This document shows positions 11,493-21,287 of a stretch of 64,000 bases of DNA, piece by piece. The translations under genes were made by a program, and so were the position numbers. The notes beneath the pieces are model-generated. The model was not told the origin of the DNA, searched no databases, and was given only the letters and a program-made list of their open reading frames with translations. The DNA is taken from contig JAVFKD010000004.1 of assembly GCA_036429605.1 (NCBI GenBank), positions 4,960,001 to 5,024,000 of the forward strand, in the 5' to 3' direction. Source of the stretch: Cladobotryum mycophilum. Its lineage: Eukaryota > Ascomycota > Sordariomycetes > Hypocreales > Hypocreaceae. How positions within the stretch are numbered: the stretch's first letter is position 1; the number at the start of each line of letters is the position of its first letter.

Positions 11493-12503
11493 ATGATGGA
11501 GCGAGAAAATCTTGTCTGCCAGCTCTCTGGAGTATCCATTCCTGCCTTTACGTATCCTTGGCCAGAGGCATGTTCCCCAGATGTGGAAGCTGCTGAAGCA
11601 CAGATGATCAAATGGGGCGAATCCCATGGCCTCTTTGTTAACGATGCATACCGTGAAAGGGTATCACGAACTCGCTACGCTTGGCTTGCTGCACGCTGCT
11701 ATCCAAAAGCTGACCCTGATCTACTTCAAGCCATCGCTGATTACTTCCTCTGGTTCTTCATCATTGATGACCTCTTTGTTGACCGTGTCGAGACGGTGAC
11801 TCAAGACACTTTACGGAATTTGACGGCCATGATCGATGTCCTAGACTATGTCAAGGTTGGAAAGAAGCCTGTATATGGAGAGTTGGCTTGGCTCAATGTA
11901 TCCCTTCGCCTTCGCAACCTTTTGGGCGCCGAGCCGTTTGAGCGGTTTGCTCAGGGGATGCGACTCTGGGCTACAACAGCTGGCTTGCAGATTCTCAATC
12001 ATACGCGCTCTAATTCTGTCGGAATACCGCAGTACGAAACAATCCGACGACATACCAGCGGCATGAATCCCTGCTTGGCTCTTTCCGATGCCGCCAACGG
12101 TGGCTCCGTCGACTCAAATTATTATTATCGCTCTGATATACAACAGCTCTGCCAGCTTGCCAATATTGTTTGCTGGAGCAATGACATTCAAAGCCTTGCA
12201 GTTGAGCTACGTCAACCCGGACAATACTGGAACATGGTGGTGATTCGGGCGTTTGAAGGCTATACTCTGCAGGAGAGCATTGACTACACCGCCGCGCGTG
12301 TAAATACCGAAATTTCGCAATTCTTAGTGCTCTCTGACGAAATAACGGCTCGTGATGGTCCAAATATTGCCGGCCTTGTGGATGGAATGAAGTATTGGAT
12401 ACGGGGATACCAGGACTGGGTTGAGAAGGATACGCTGCGTTATGCAACCCAATTCGCGAGTATGGACGCTGATGATCGTGGGTTACTCTCAATTAGTCAG
12501 TAG
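11493..12503 (+). CDS. Class I terpene synthase (bacterial-type sesquiterpene cyclase-like)
   Basis: Intronless 336-codon gene. The first metal-binding motif is DDLFVD (D92, D93, D97) after 'YFLWFFII'. The second (NSE/DTE) motif is N230-D-I-Q-S234-L-A-V-E238. An Arg pair about 45 residues before it ('ETIRRH') and a C-terminal RY ('LRYATQF') complete the catalytic set. Length and motif spacing match compact class I terpene synthases of the bacterial type, which in fungi include sesquiterpene and diterpene cyclases. The enzyme would ionise a prenyl diphosphate (likely FPP or GPP) with three Mg2+ ions and cyclise it. It lacks the prenyltransferase domain of bifunctional fungal enzymes. Lack of introns contrasts with most neighbours. 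The product cannot be predicted. Confidence 0.93.
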   Translation: MMERENLVCQLSGVSIPAFTYPWPEACSPDVEAAEAQMIKWGESHGLFVNDAYRERVSRTRYAWLAARCYPKADPDLLQAIADYFLWFFIIDDLFVDRVETVTQDTLRNLTAMIDVLDYVKVGKKPVYGELAWLNVSLRLRNLLGAEPFERFAQGMRLWATTAGLQILNHTRSNSVGIPQYETIRRHTSGMNPCLALSDAANGGSVDSNYYYRSDIQQLCQLANIVCWSNDIQSLAVELRQPGQYWNMVVIRAFEGYTLQESIDYTAARVNTEISQFLVLSDEITARDGPNIAGLVDGMKYWIRGYQDWVEKDTLRYATQFASMDADDRGLLSISQ

Positions 12504-12736
12504 TTGCTATATGCAAGCAAGCTTTATTCCCTCGATGCATTTCCGTTCATCCTGTGTTCTTGGACTTGTTTAGTTCACAAATGTGGACGAGTAGCCTCAA
12601 TATATCATCATTCAATCTTTCTAATATATCGCTATCTTACATTCTCTCCCATATGTCCCTCCCTTCAAGTTCTTGTGAGAATCTTGAAGAATTTATGAAC
12701 CTCTTATGGACTTGGATCAAACCCTTTTCATTCCAG

Positions 12737-13428
12737 CTAGCACTTGGCTTGGTTGTCTTCATGTACAGCCTGTCTATTACACGTGCTGGGTGGGACAAAG
12801 AGAGGTGTGGCTGAATGAGCGTCAGTAAATTCATGCAAAAATTGGTTTGGAATTAGGAACGCAGTACAGTCAACTTCATAGTCCTTGCCTGGATCACGGA
12901 CGATGCTGTATCGACCGCCAGAGGTGAGATTATTCTCGCAATCGATTTGACTTTGTCCACCTCCTGAACTGTTGGAGCCGGTCCAAATGTCAATATGAGG
13001 TTGCCCATTGCCCCAATCACTTGCTATCATATGCATTAACGACTGGAAGAAAACATGTGTGACTTTGTTGAACTTACCACACTGTGCGCAATCATCCTCA
13101 TAACGGCCATACTTCTTTAGCAAGGGGATGTATATTGTCTCGCACTCGTTCAATTCCCCTGGAGCGGTTGCGATCGTGATTGGATCGTCATAGCTACCAC
13201 TGCCTATTGTATCATGTTATTTGACGTGAACCACACAGGTGTCGGGCATCTGCAGTTACCTCCGGCCTTGTAGTTGCGCCCAGAGCAATCATGAGCAGTG
13301 CCAGGTCCCGGGGGATCATTGTCAGGCCATCCGTAGAAGGTAACAACGTAGTTATCAGAAGTATTGCATGTGGATGCTAGACCCGCGAGGGTTGCGCCAA
13401 TGAGAGAGATGGTGGTAGTGCCTCTTAT
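12737..13428 (-). pseudogene. Secreted double-psi beta-barrel (3D/RlpA-like) protein with apparent loss of start codon
   Basis: Three exons in phase: 13428-13260, 13203-13078 and 13023-12737. Read from codon 13428-13426 this gives 193 codons: 'RGTTTISLIGATLAGLAS', a clear signal-peptide-like start, then 'SDNYVVTFYGWP', 'GSYDDPITIATAPGEL', 'ETIYIPLLKKYGRYEDDC' and 'PHIDIWTG'. The arrangement of P..KKYG-x-x-EDDC and HIDIW resembles the conserved Asp pattern of 3D/double-psi beta-barrel wall-acting proteins; this assignment is inference. The expected initiator position reads ATA, not ATG. No in-frame ATG exists between the putative TATA box (13508-13514) and the signal peptide. The rest of the frame is open and splice sites are intact, so the damage is either very recent or a base-call error. 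Confidence 0.6.
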
Positions 13429-14243
13429 ATTGATCTCTTGATATCCGAGTCTGATTTTTTTATGCGGAGGAGGAAAACTCTACAGGTGAAGAGGACCCAA
13501 TGTCCGTTTATATATCTTGTGTGATCTCCGTTCAGATTCCTTGGATGGCAATCGTATACTAATTGAATCTTAAGTGCTCATCTTGACTCAACACTAGATT
13601 GACATGCAGATACGGCCCGATATGTTTATTCGCACCAATGGCTCAGAGATAAGGATCGTCGCTCAATGGTTGCGCATATCGGTTCAATTCAGTGTTTCAG
13701 TTTCTCGAACTGGCATGGTGGTGAAAATCCGGGCTTACCGTCGAGATCCTCCTTCCCCAGACGTAAGCTCCAAATATCCACGGATGTCTCAGTTTCTTGG
13801 TTCACCTCTCGGGCTACCCCATGCTTATAGAAACACCGATATCGCATAATACTACCGGTAAAATTATCGCTCAAAACAACGTGAAGAAGGAAGTGATCTT
13901 CATCTGTCTTTGAGCACCATGTAATTGAAATCCCGTGGATGTTCTGTGGCACCCTTCTTTTCTCGGATCTAAATGCCGTACAAGTTGGAGTAGATCTACA
14001 AGCCCGCATGCGCATTTACAGTCGCTAATACGATTTCTGCCATATGTAGGCTGTTGCTATCTTCAATCTACCAGAAAATTTCTGTTTCCGAATACGCCCC
14101 CCAAGAAGCCTGCGCAGTTGGAAACTTGTCGCCTAAAGATTCCGGGTTTTTTTGTCACTCGAGCCTTGAAAGTGAAATAACTGCTCCTAAGAATGTCTTC
14201 TGCGGATCTTATCCCATGTTCGAATCACCCCGCACTTCAGTGT
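13429..14243. other. Intergenic, 0.8 kb
   Basis: Promoter side of the DPBB-like gene and 3' flank of the transcription factor. Open frames here (13604-13849, 13689-14015, 13935-14180) overlap one another on both strands and lack motifs. Confidence 0.5.
13508..13514 (-). promoter_or_regulatory. TATA box of the DPBB-like gene (putative)
   Basis: Minus strand reads TATATAA about 80 bp upstream of the expected initiator codon, placing transcription start in the stretch where no ATG is found. Confidence 0.45.
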
Positions 14244-15546
14244 TTATGCTATTCTACGCAGCTGAACCGCTATCGCCACTTCCGTGCAACTGGCCTCAAA
14301 GCAGCTTAACCATGGAAGCAGCCTCACATTCGCCATTACTTCTTCCCATGATATTAGTCCAGCCTGATTCATCATATAGGCAACCATCTCCACAGCAGCG
14401 GCCCTCTCATCAACGTTGGCAGTCATACTTGCACAAAGTATCATAAGCCAGAGTTGAAGGGGGACGAAAACGTGCGAGGTTAAACAGAGGCTACTCATGC
14501 TTTTACTCTGTAACAAGTACAGTAGCCTTGTAACGTACAAGGCGGGTGACCCTGGATAGGCCTCTGACTTTTCTTTGACTTGGAGAATCCAAAGAATAGC
14601 TCCCAGGCGCAGAGCCTCTAGCGTACTAAATGACATATCCTGGTGGGACCGTAAAGATGAATCGAGGAGGCGATGTGCAATTGGATTGAGTCGAAGGCCT
14701 AGAAATACTTCTTCCCTCCACAAATCATTTCCACCGATCGACAATTTTGATTCAATGACTGTGGAGAGATCCTGTATATCCTGTAGGGCAGAGATGATGC
14801 TCAAATGGTGGACGGCTGGGTCAGGGCATAGATTGCTGAGATGTGACAGCAGCGTCGTAAGGGTCTCGGATGATGTTGTGCGTGGAAGTAGAGGGATTAG
14901 GTCTAGTGGTATGGGAAAGCGTGGCTTCTGATCGCATAATAAAGATGATATTGTATCGACCCTACAAGGAGGAGATATTGGCATCACAGTTAGTCTTATT
15001 CGGGCAGGCAAAGAATCAGGTTCGCTGTACCAGAAGATCATCATGCGAATCTCATGCACGTCCGAGAGGCTCTCTATTCCACCTCTTGTGGAGATCATGA
15101 GTTTCAATCCATCCAGATGAATACTCGCTTGAGCGAAGTCTGAGCCAATAAACTATTATCACTTAATGATCAGCTCAAGTGCCAGTATTGCTGATAAAAA
15201 AAATGCTCCAACTCTAAAAGACTGCTCTTACATTATAGCAGATGCAACCCAAAACCCCACGAATAACATTATTTGCAGTAGCTATACTGAGATCAGGATT
15301 CGATAAATATGATTCTATGCAGGCTAAGAGGTCTGTATGGCGTGCTAATGCGAAAGCTATGCTTCTTTGCCTCGATTGAGAGTTTACTGCTGCACGTATT
15401 TCAGGACCAGTGAGAACTTGACGACAGAATTCGGATGCCCGAAAGGCAAACGGGAACCAGAAACGGCCACTCAGAGGATCTAGAGAAGATATCAGTTAGT
15501 AGCGAGCGTTATGAGGCATACTTTCTCTGGAAAGATGTTCTCCCCA

Positions 15547-15554
15547 CCTCTGAG
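15547..15554. repeat. Target-site duplication of hAT-1, left copy (CCTCTGAG)
   Basis: CCTCTGAG immediately precedes the left terminal inverted repeat. The identical octamer follows the right terminus at 18812-18819. Confidence 0.95.
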
Positions 15555-18500
15555 CAGAGTGGTCAACAATTCAACGACGTCAACGAAATTGATTGAATTG
15601 ATTGATGACGGTCAATTCAATCAATTCAATGTCGGCCCCCGTCAACTATCAATGCAATCAATATAGAAGTCCCGTTGATTGAAAGAATTGACGATATTGA
15701 CGAGTAGGTTATATTACCCTAGAGGGTGCCATTTTACTCCAGAGGAAGCCATCGCAATTAGCCAAATAAGCCTCATACTAGCAGCCAGCACTGGAATGTA
15801 AATCAGTTAAAAATAAACAAACAACGCGTTACGCGTAATAACGTAATAAATAATAAAAATGAGCATTGCATATACTCCCTAGCTATTACAGAATAATTAC
15901 AGAGTAGGGATTTTATTAGTTTACCGAACATGGATCTTACATCAAGTCCCCAACTCCAGACAGACGACTCATCTGGCTTTTCTAAAGAATCTTCTTTACC
16001 TCCCCTTCTGCAAACCAATAATGAAGCATGGAAAGACTTCCCTTGGATAAAGTTCCCGGGGTATACGAAAACAACGCGCTCGGGAGTTCTTACATCGTGG
16101 ATATGGCGATACGGTTTTGACATTGAGTTACAAATGAACCCTAAGCAGAAGAAATGGGTATGCCAGCGCTGTATAAAGAAATGGGAGCCAATTTCTTTTA
16201 ACGCTTGTGGTATTGCGAACGCCGAACACCATCTCCGCGAGGCTCACAGCCTAGACGATCCAACAGGGAAGCGGAAGCGAAAGAGACGTGAAGAAAGCCC
16301 TTTTCTCCCCGTTAAGCAACGGACGATCGATATGATATTCAACCTCAATGCCCATCTCCCGAGAGATCAGGCTATAATCAACGCATTAAAGACAAACTTT
16401 GTGAAGGAGGCATTCCAACAATGTCTTGTTAATTGGATTGTTGATGCCAACCTTCCTTTCCGTACCCTTGAACATCCTCGCCTTCGTCAGGCTTTCAAAT
16501 ATACCAATCCTCTAGTAAAGGATAGCAATACGATGATAAATCACACTACCATTCGGAATCGACTGATCGCCGAGTTTAATAGCAATAAGGATGTGATTAA
16601 GCAGACATTAAGGAAGTCCCCCGGACTAATACATATTGCTTTTGATGGATGGCGCTCAAGAAATCAACATACGCTGTTTGGTATCACCTGTTGTTATTTG
16701 GATCCTGCTTTCCATCTCCAAAAGCTTGTTCTCGGCTTACCTGAACTTCGTGATAGTCATACCGGCGCGAATATTGCCAATGAAATTGCGAATATCCTCG
16801 ACGAGTATGACATAAACGATAAAATTGGATATTTCTCTCTCGATAATGCTTCAAATAATGACACTGCGATGGCTTCGTTAGCAACCAAGTATGAGTGGAC
16901 AGATAAGGGGAGCGATAGACGAATTCGTTGTTTTGGCCATATCCTTAACCTTGCGGTAAAGGCATTCCTCTTTGGCAACGATAGTGATAAATTTAACGAT
17001 GATATCCCTGAGTCAGAAGTATTTGAAGAGGAGGCTCATACACTATGGTTAAAAACCGGTCCTGTTGGAAAGCTTCATAATTTGGTTACTTGGATTCGCC
17101 GTTCGGATTCATTGACCCAATCGTTCTTAAAGCTTCAAGAAGAATGGAACGATAAGCATCCAGCTAATAGGCGGAAGGTCTTGCATCTTATACAGGATAA
17201 CGCCACACGATGGTTATCTCAATATTATATGATTGAGAGGGCGCTCTTACGTCGAGAGGTAATCGAGGACCTATGGGACGAGCAGAGTAAGCTTTGGAAA
17301 CGATCAAAGAAAAAGAATATCCCATTCTGCCTCCGACCTGAGTCACAATTGACTGATGACGACTGGAAAATACTAGAGAAGATGAGATTGATTCTTGAAG
17401 ATTTTGAGAGGGTATTGAAAGAGATGGAAGGGGATGGGCAACAACGACAGCGAAGAGATGGCTCTATTACTGCCTTAGGTGTTATTTGGGAGGTTCTTCC
17501 TGCCTTTGAGTTTCTTTTGGCTACCTTGGAGAAGGCTAAGACTGATTCCTTTCATTTGCCCTTTGAGAATCGATGGAGGATATCTGTTAATAGTGCTTGG
17601 GTGGTACTTGATAAGTATTATAGGCGTCTCGACGAGACACCTGTATACTACGCCGCTGTATCTCTACATCCGAAATATCGCTTCAAGTACTTTGAAGAGT
17701 GGTGGTCGCCGAATACGCAGTGGATTAGCTCGGCGAAGAATATCGTGAAGAATTTATGGGAGAATCAGTATAAATATCAGTTATTGGGGGATGCCGCTAT
17801 GACGCTTTGTATCCGGCAGCCGAAGAAGACACGCACGCTATTTGACTGCTACCGTACCGCAAACCCGCTGCTTCTTTCACAGCTCGATGCTGACGAGGAT
17901 GACGCACCTGAGGATGAGTTTGACCGTTGGCTTTTAGATACCCATCCCAACGACTCTAAAGTCAGCGATCCATTCGAATATTGGATGTTAAAGCAGGAAG
18001 AATACCCTCATCTTTCCCGAATGGCCATTGATATTCTCTCAGTACCGCCAATGTCAGCTGAGCCCGAACGACTTTTCTCGGTAAGTGGTGCTATGGTTGC
18101 TCCAAGGCGATCGCGGCTCGAAGCATCTACGATCGGGATAGCAATGACTCTTCGATCATGGTTAAGAGCAGGGTTAATTAAAGAAAGTATTATAGAGAGG
18201 GAAGAGGTAGCGATAGGTGAGGGAAATGGCGATAGCGAAAATGAGGCTGTGTAAATGCTATAGAATTATATGGAATCGTATAATAAGAACAAGCTCCGAA
18301 TAGCCCTATAAAGCACCAGACTCCCTTATCAGCTGATTAGCCCCAAAGGGCATATAGAGTTTAAAATCTTAGTGGAAGAGGCGGAGGCGTGCGATAGGGA
18401 TCAAGATAATCACCATACTGTTATTAGTCGAGGAGGCGATTACGAACCACTCTTGTTTATAATGAGTCAAAAAAGTAAGAATAAGGTATGCCTGGCTCTA

Positions 18501-18811
18501 GGCATTGTAGTGTCTCGAACAGGATATATATAAATGCAAATAAGGAAAAAAAATAGAGCTGTTACTAGCTGGTATTAATATCATTCACTGGCGATGTAAA
18601 CAAGGGAGGGGAAAAGAGAGAGTATAAAAGAGGGTAGCGGCGGCGGCGGCGGCTGACTAATTAGTGATTGCGGTCAATGGGATCAATTTCAATTTCAATC
18701 AATTCAATTTGAGGCCTCGGTTGATCAATCAATATGAGGTTTGTCGTTGAATGCGTCAATTCAATCAACAAGGGTGCTGAAGTTGAATTGATTAGATTGT
18801 TGACCACTCTG
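15555..18811 (+). mobile_element. Complete hAT-superfamily DNA transposon (hAT-1)
   Basis: The element is 3,257 bp, flanked by perfect 8-bp duplications. Terminal inverted repeats share 16 bp (CAGAGTGGTCAACAAT) at 15555-15570 and 18796-18811. Subterminal regions are dense in TCAATTCAATCAATTCAAT-like motifs in both orientations (15585-15702 and 18664-18798), candidate transposase-binding sites. It carries one uninterrupted transposase ORF. All parts needed for mobility are present, so the element may be active or recently active. It splits a transcription factor gene. Confidence 0.95.
15930..18254 (+). CDS. hAT family transposase with BED zinc finger
   Basis: Single 774-codon ORF. An N-terminal BED-type finger has C78-x2-C81 and H101-x4-H106. 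The RNase H-like core begins around 'HIAFDGWRSRNQH' (first catalytic Asp) and continues with 'GYFSLDNASNNDTA', 'RIRCFGHILNLAV' and 'DNATRWLSQY'. The C-terminal hAT dimerisation domain is seen in 'DPFEYWMLKQEEYPHLSRMA' and 'PMSAEPERLFSVSG'. The protein would bind the terminal repeats and catalyse cut-and-paste transposition in the nucleus. No stop, frameshift or missing motif was found, and the ORF lies centrally between intact termini. Confidence 0.95.
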   Translation: MDLTSSPQLQTDDSSGFSKESSLPPLLQTNNEAWKDFPWIKFPGYTKTTRSGVLTSWIWRYGFDIELQMNPKQKKWVCQRCIKKWEPISFNACGIANAEHHLREAHSLDDPTGKRKRKRREESPFLPVKQRTIDMIFNLNAHLPRDQAIINALKTNFVKEAFQQCLVNWIVDANLPFRTLEHPRLRQAFKYTNPLVKDSNTMINHTTIRNRLIAEFNSNKDVIKQTLRKSPGLIHIAFDGWRSRNQHTLFGITCCYLDPAFHLQKLVLGLPELRDSHTGANIANEIANILDEYDINDKIGYFSLDNASNNDTAMASLATKYEWTDKGSDRRIRCFGHILNLAVKAFLFGNDSDKFNDDIPESEVFEEEAHTLWLKTGPVGKLHNLVTWIRRSDSLTQSFLKLQEEWNDKHPANRRKVLHLIQDNATRWLSQYYMIERALLRREVIEDLWDEQSKLWKRSKKKNIPFCLRPESQLTDDDWKILEKMRLILEDFERVLKEMEGDGQQRQRRDGSITALGVIWEVLPAFEFLLATLEKAKTDSFHLPFENRWRISVNSAWVVLDKYYRRLDETPVYYAAVSLHPKYRFKYFEEWWSPNTQWISSAKNIVKNLWENQYKYQLLGDAAMTLCIRQPKKTRTLFDCYRTANPLLLSQLDADEDDAPEDEFDRWLLDTHPNDSKVSDPFEYWMLKQEEYPHLSRMAIDILSVPPMSAEPERLFSVSGAMVAPRRSRLEASTIGIAMTLRSWLRAGLIKESIIEREEVAIGEGNGDSENEAV

Positions 18812-18819
18812 CCTCTGAG
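18812..18819. repeat. Target-site duplication of hAT-1, right copy (CCTCTGAG)
   Basis: Identical to the octamer at 15547-15554. In the interrupted gene this octamer spans the exon 1/intron 1 junction. Confidence 0.95.
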
Positions 18820-19251
18820 CGACTTCTCCCAGTTCACCGCCAAGGCTAGCCCGTAGGCCGCGAATGCATCCATCGCCCAGTTTATCTCCATCAAAGCTAG
18901 CGGGTGCTGGTCCCAAAACGGACGAGGAGGGGATAGAAGCTGTAAATCAGTCACAGATTGCGATAGTGGCGGCGGTGGTTGAATGCCGCTGCTAGTTTGC
19001 TCCTCTGGCGGTGAGGTGGGGGGAAATAATGAAGCGATGGAAATTTGCTTTATGTGCGAGGTCGAAGACTGCATACTCAGTTGGATCTGAGGGTTCCGGG
19101 GTGGCTTACGCCGTGATTTTCCAATGTCACGCATGACATGCTGGCGGATTCTGCGTTTGGTGGTTTCATTCCGGGAATGCCCCGGTGCCGGACCAGTGGA
19201 ATTGACAAACAGGAGGTTTAGATTGGGGTTGGCTTCCTCTATGGGATCCAT

Positions 19252-20092
19252 TTTCCTGATTGAGATTGAAAGGGGGATGCTCAATAAAAGGTCTGATTGG
19301 GATTGTAAAGTGAGAGCCATATTGTAAACGATGCGATGGGCAGAATGCCGAGAGGGTACGGAATCCGGAATCCAGGCCAGGTGGTTGTCAGCCGAATGCA
19401 CGGAAGCACCCCGTTTTGATACATACAGTTGATGATAGACCATCAATCTTCATCACTTCGATTAGCCAGCTGGTCCGCCCATTAGAGAAGATAACAGAAC
19501 CTGATAGATAACTAGATGTATGAATGAATGGCGTATCCCCCCAGGCGGTTTATTAGCCATTTTTGGAGTCCGATTTGCTGTAGGCTGTTGAGAAAGTTGG
19601 AGTTCCGAGGAGGGGACTCGTTCTATTCCTAATATGGCATCAGGTCCCCCTGCATCTGCCGCCGTAGTGCTGACCCACTGCCGCCGAAATGTGGATATAG
19701 ATGGTCCGTCGTTGCTCATTTGCCCCGCATCATTAACTTATATGGTGTAGGGCTTCAAGTTCTTATTAATTATCATACTCAACCACTTATTAGCTCACCT
19801 CTCTACACAGGGCTATAGTAAACCGCAAGAAAACAGTAAAAGACTCATTCAACAATTCGTAAGTCTTGATTTGTAAAACTGTGTTATAATTTGTCAGCTC
19901 TGTTACTCTTGTCACTTACGGTGCTTTACTTGAATTTGCCGCATGTGTGTAAAGGCGACTTATGAAATATAAAAAGAGGCGGCAAGCCGACATGTCTAGG
20001 AGTAATTACTTAGGAGCTCAACCACCACCACCTCATCTTCACTTCTCCCATAGGCACCAAATAATCGAAAATACCCAACGGAAGTCTCAATC
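19252..20092. other. Intergenic between divergent transcription factor and SDR
   Basis: Shared divergent promoter region of about 0.8 kb. A minus-strand open frame (19462-19719, 85 aa) has no recognisable family motif and is not called. Confidence 0.5.
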
Positions 20093-20933
20093 ATGTCCAA
20101 CGATTTTGCAGGCAAGCTTGCCATCGTCACTGGTGCGTCCAAGCTGAATGGCATCGGCTACGCTACAGCTTATGGCCTGGCCAAGGCTGGCGCTGATGTA
20201 TGTAGTTTTCCTTGCTAGATACCTAGTAGCTCAATCACTAGACTACCGCAAAGCTGACATATACTCTCTTCAGCTTGTTCTCCATTATAACTCAAACAAG
20301 GCTGCTGCTGAAGAGGTTGTCGCCAAGATCAAAGAGCTCGGCGTCAAGGTCATTGCTGTTCAGAGCAATGCCAACTCCTTAACCTTTGGTGACGATATCG
20401 TTAACGCCACCACCAAGGCGTTCCCAGGCCGCAACATTGACATCATTATTAACAACGCGGGCCATGCTACATTCCAGGAGAGCACAGAGAAGGCCATCAT
20501 TGAAGAGTTTGATGGTCTGTTCCACCCCAACGTGCGAGGCCCTCACTTGCTGATTCGAGCTGCCCTGCCTTATATCGCCTCCCCTGGCGGTCGTATCGTC
20601 AACGTTGGTAGTGTGTTGGCTCGCACTGGTTCCAAATTCGCTGCTCTTTATTCAGCTACCAAGGGAGCACTGAACACACTGACTCTGGGATGGGCTGAAG
20701 ATCTCGGCGAGAAAGGAATAACTGTCAATGTCGTTGCTCCTGGTCCTATTATCACTGACTATCTCCCGTCGGCGGATCATCCATTGACCAGCAAATTCCG
20801 AGCCCAGCAATATACGAAACGAGATGGGACTACGGAGGAAGTTGCAAATGTCATTTTGTTTGTAGTCAGCCCTGGAGCGAGCTTTGTGACTGGTCAGGTG
20901 CTGGGTGTTGATGGTGGTCTGAGCTATGTTTAA
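20093..20933 (+). CDS. Short-chain dehydrogenase/reductase (SDR, classical)
   Basis: Two exons, 20093-20197 and 20274-20933, are separated by a 76-nt GTATGT...CAG intron; the product is 254 aa. The cofactor site TGASKLNGIG replaces the usual TGxxxGxG with a small insertion. NNAGHA follows at the beta-4 position. The catalytic set is seen as S in 'IVNVGSVLAR', Y-x3-K in 'YSATKGAL' and N in the active-site helix region. The C-terminal 'PGPIITDYL' and 'VTGQVLGVDGG' are typical of FabG-like classical SDRs. It would reduce a keto or oxidise a hydroxyl group with NAD(P)H. The start chosen (MSNDFAGKLAIVTGAS) is standard for the family. Probably a tailoring enzyme, as its neighbours are also oxidoreductases; the substrate is unknown. 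Confidence 0.93.
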
Positions 20934-21287
20934 GGATGAACTAAAGATGTCACGGTGCGACGTTTGCCACGTTATAATGTTAGAGCCTACCTACCGTCTA
21001 CATAATCGACTTCATCTGTCATCGAGTGAGCTAGAAAAGATCTCATTACAACGATCTCCAAATAATTAAGTGATTGATGATCTCTATATTAATTATATTT
21101 TCTTACGGTTGTTTCAAGTTGTTCAAAATCCGTACCCAATACCACTGAACTTCACATTCTTGATATCAGCTAGCAAATGTATTTACAGACCAAAGAACCT
21201 CAAAGGTCAAGGATCCATCGTGGATTACCACCTACTATCCTTCCAGCATGACCTTTGAGGCTTAATACATAATGCTGTCAAAGGTAC
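20934..21287. other. Intergenic between convergent SDR and FMO genes
   Basis: About 350 bp of AT-rich 3' flanks; nothing else recognised. Confidence 0.6.

Larger units (their letters stand above)
14244..19251 (-). pseudogene. Fungal-specific transcription factor (DUF3468/Fungal_trans_2-like) disrupted by hAT insertion
   Basis: Three ancestral exons can be placed: 19251-18813, 15479-15232 and 15152-14244, summing to 1,596 nt (531 aa plus stop) with matching phases. The N-terminus carries 'LFVNSTGPAPGHSR' and 'RIRQHVMRDIGKSRRKP', a signature of this regulator family. Exon 2 reads 'PLSGRFWFPFAFRASEFC'. Exon 3 has the helical Fungal_trans_2-type C-terminus ('GLKLMISTRGGIESL'). A complete hAT transposon (15555-18811) sits at the exon 1/intron 1 boundary with an 8-bp duplication. 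The pieces are otherwise intact, so the insertion is recent. It lies between the terpene synthase and a row of oxidoreductases and could have been their regulator (inference). MDPIEEANPN at 19251 is chosen as start; an upstream Met at 19320 is possible. Confidence 0.85.

Noticed and set aside
19462..19719. 85-aa minus-strand ORF between transcription factor and SDR
   Set aside because: No recognisable motif and lies in a divergent promoter region.
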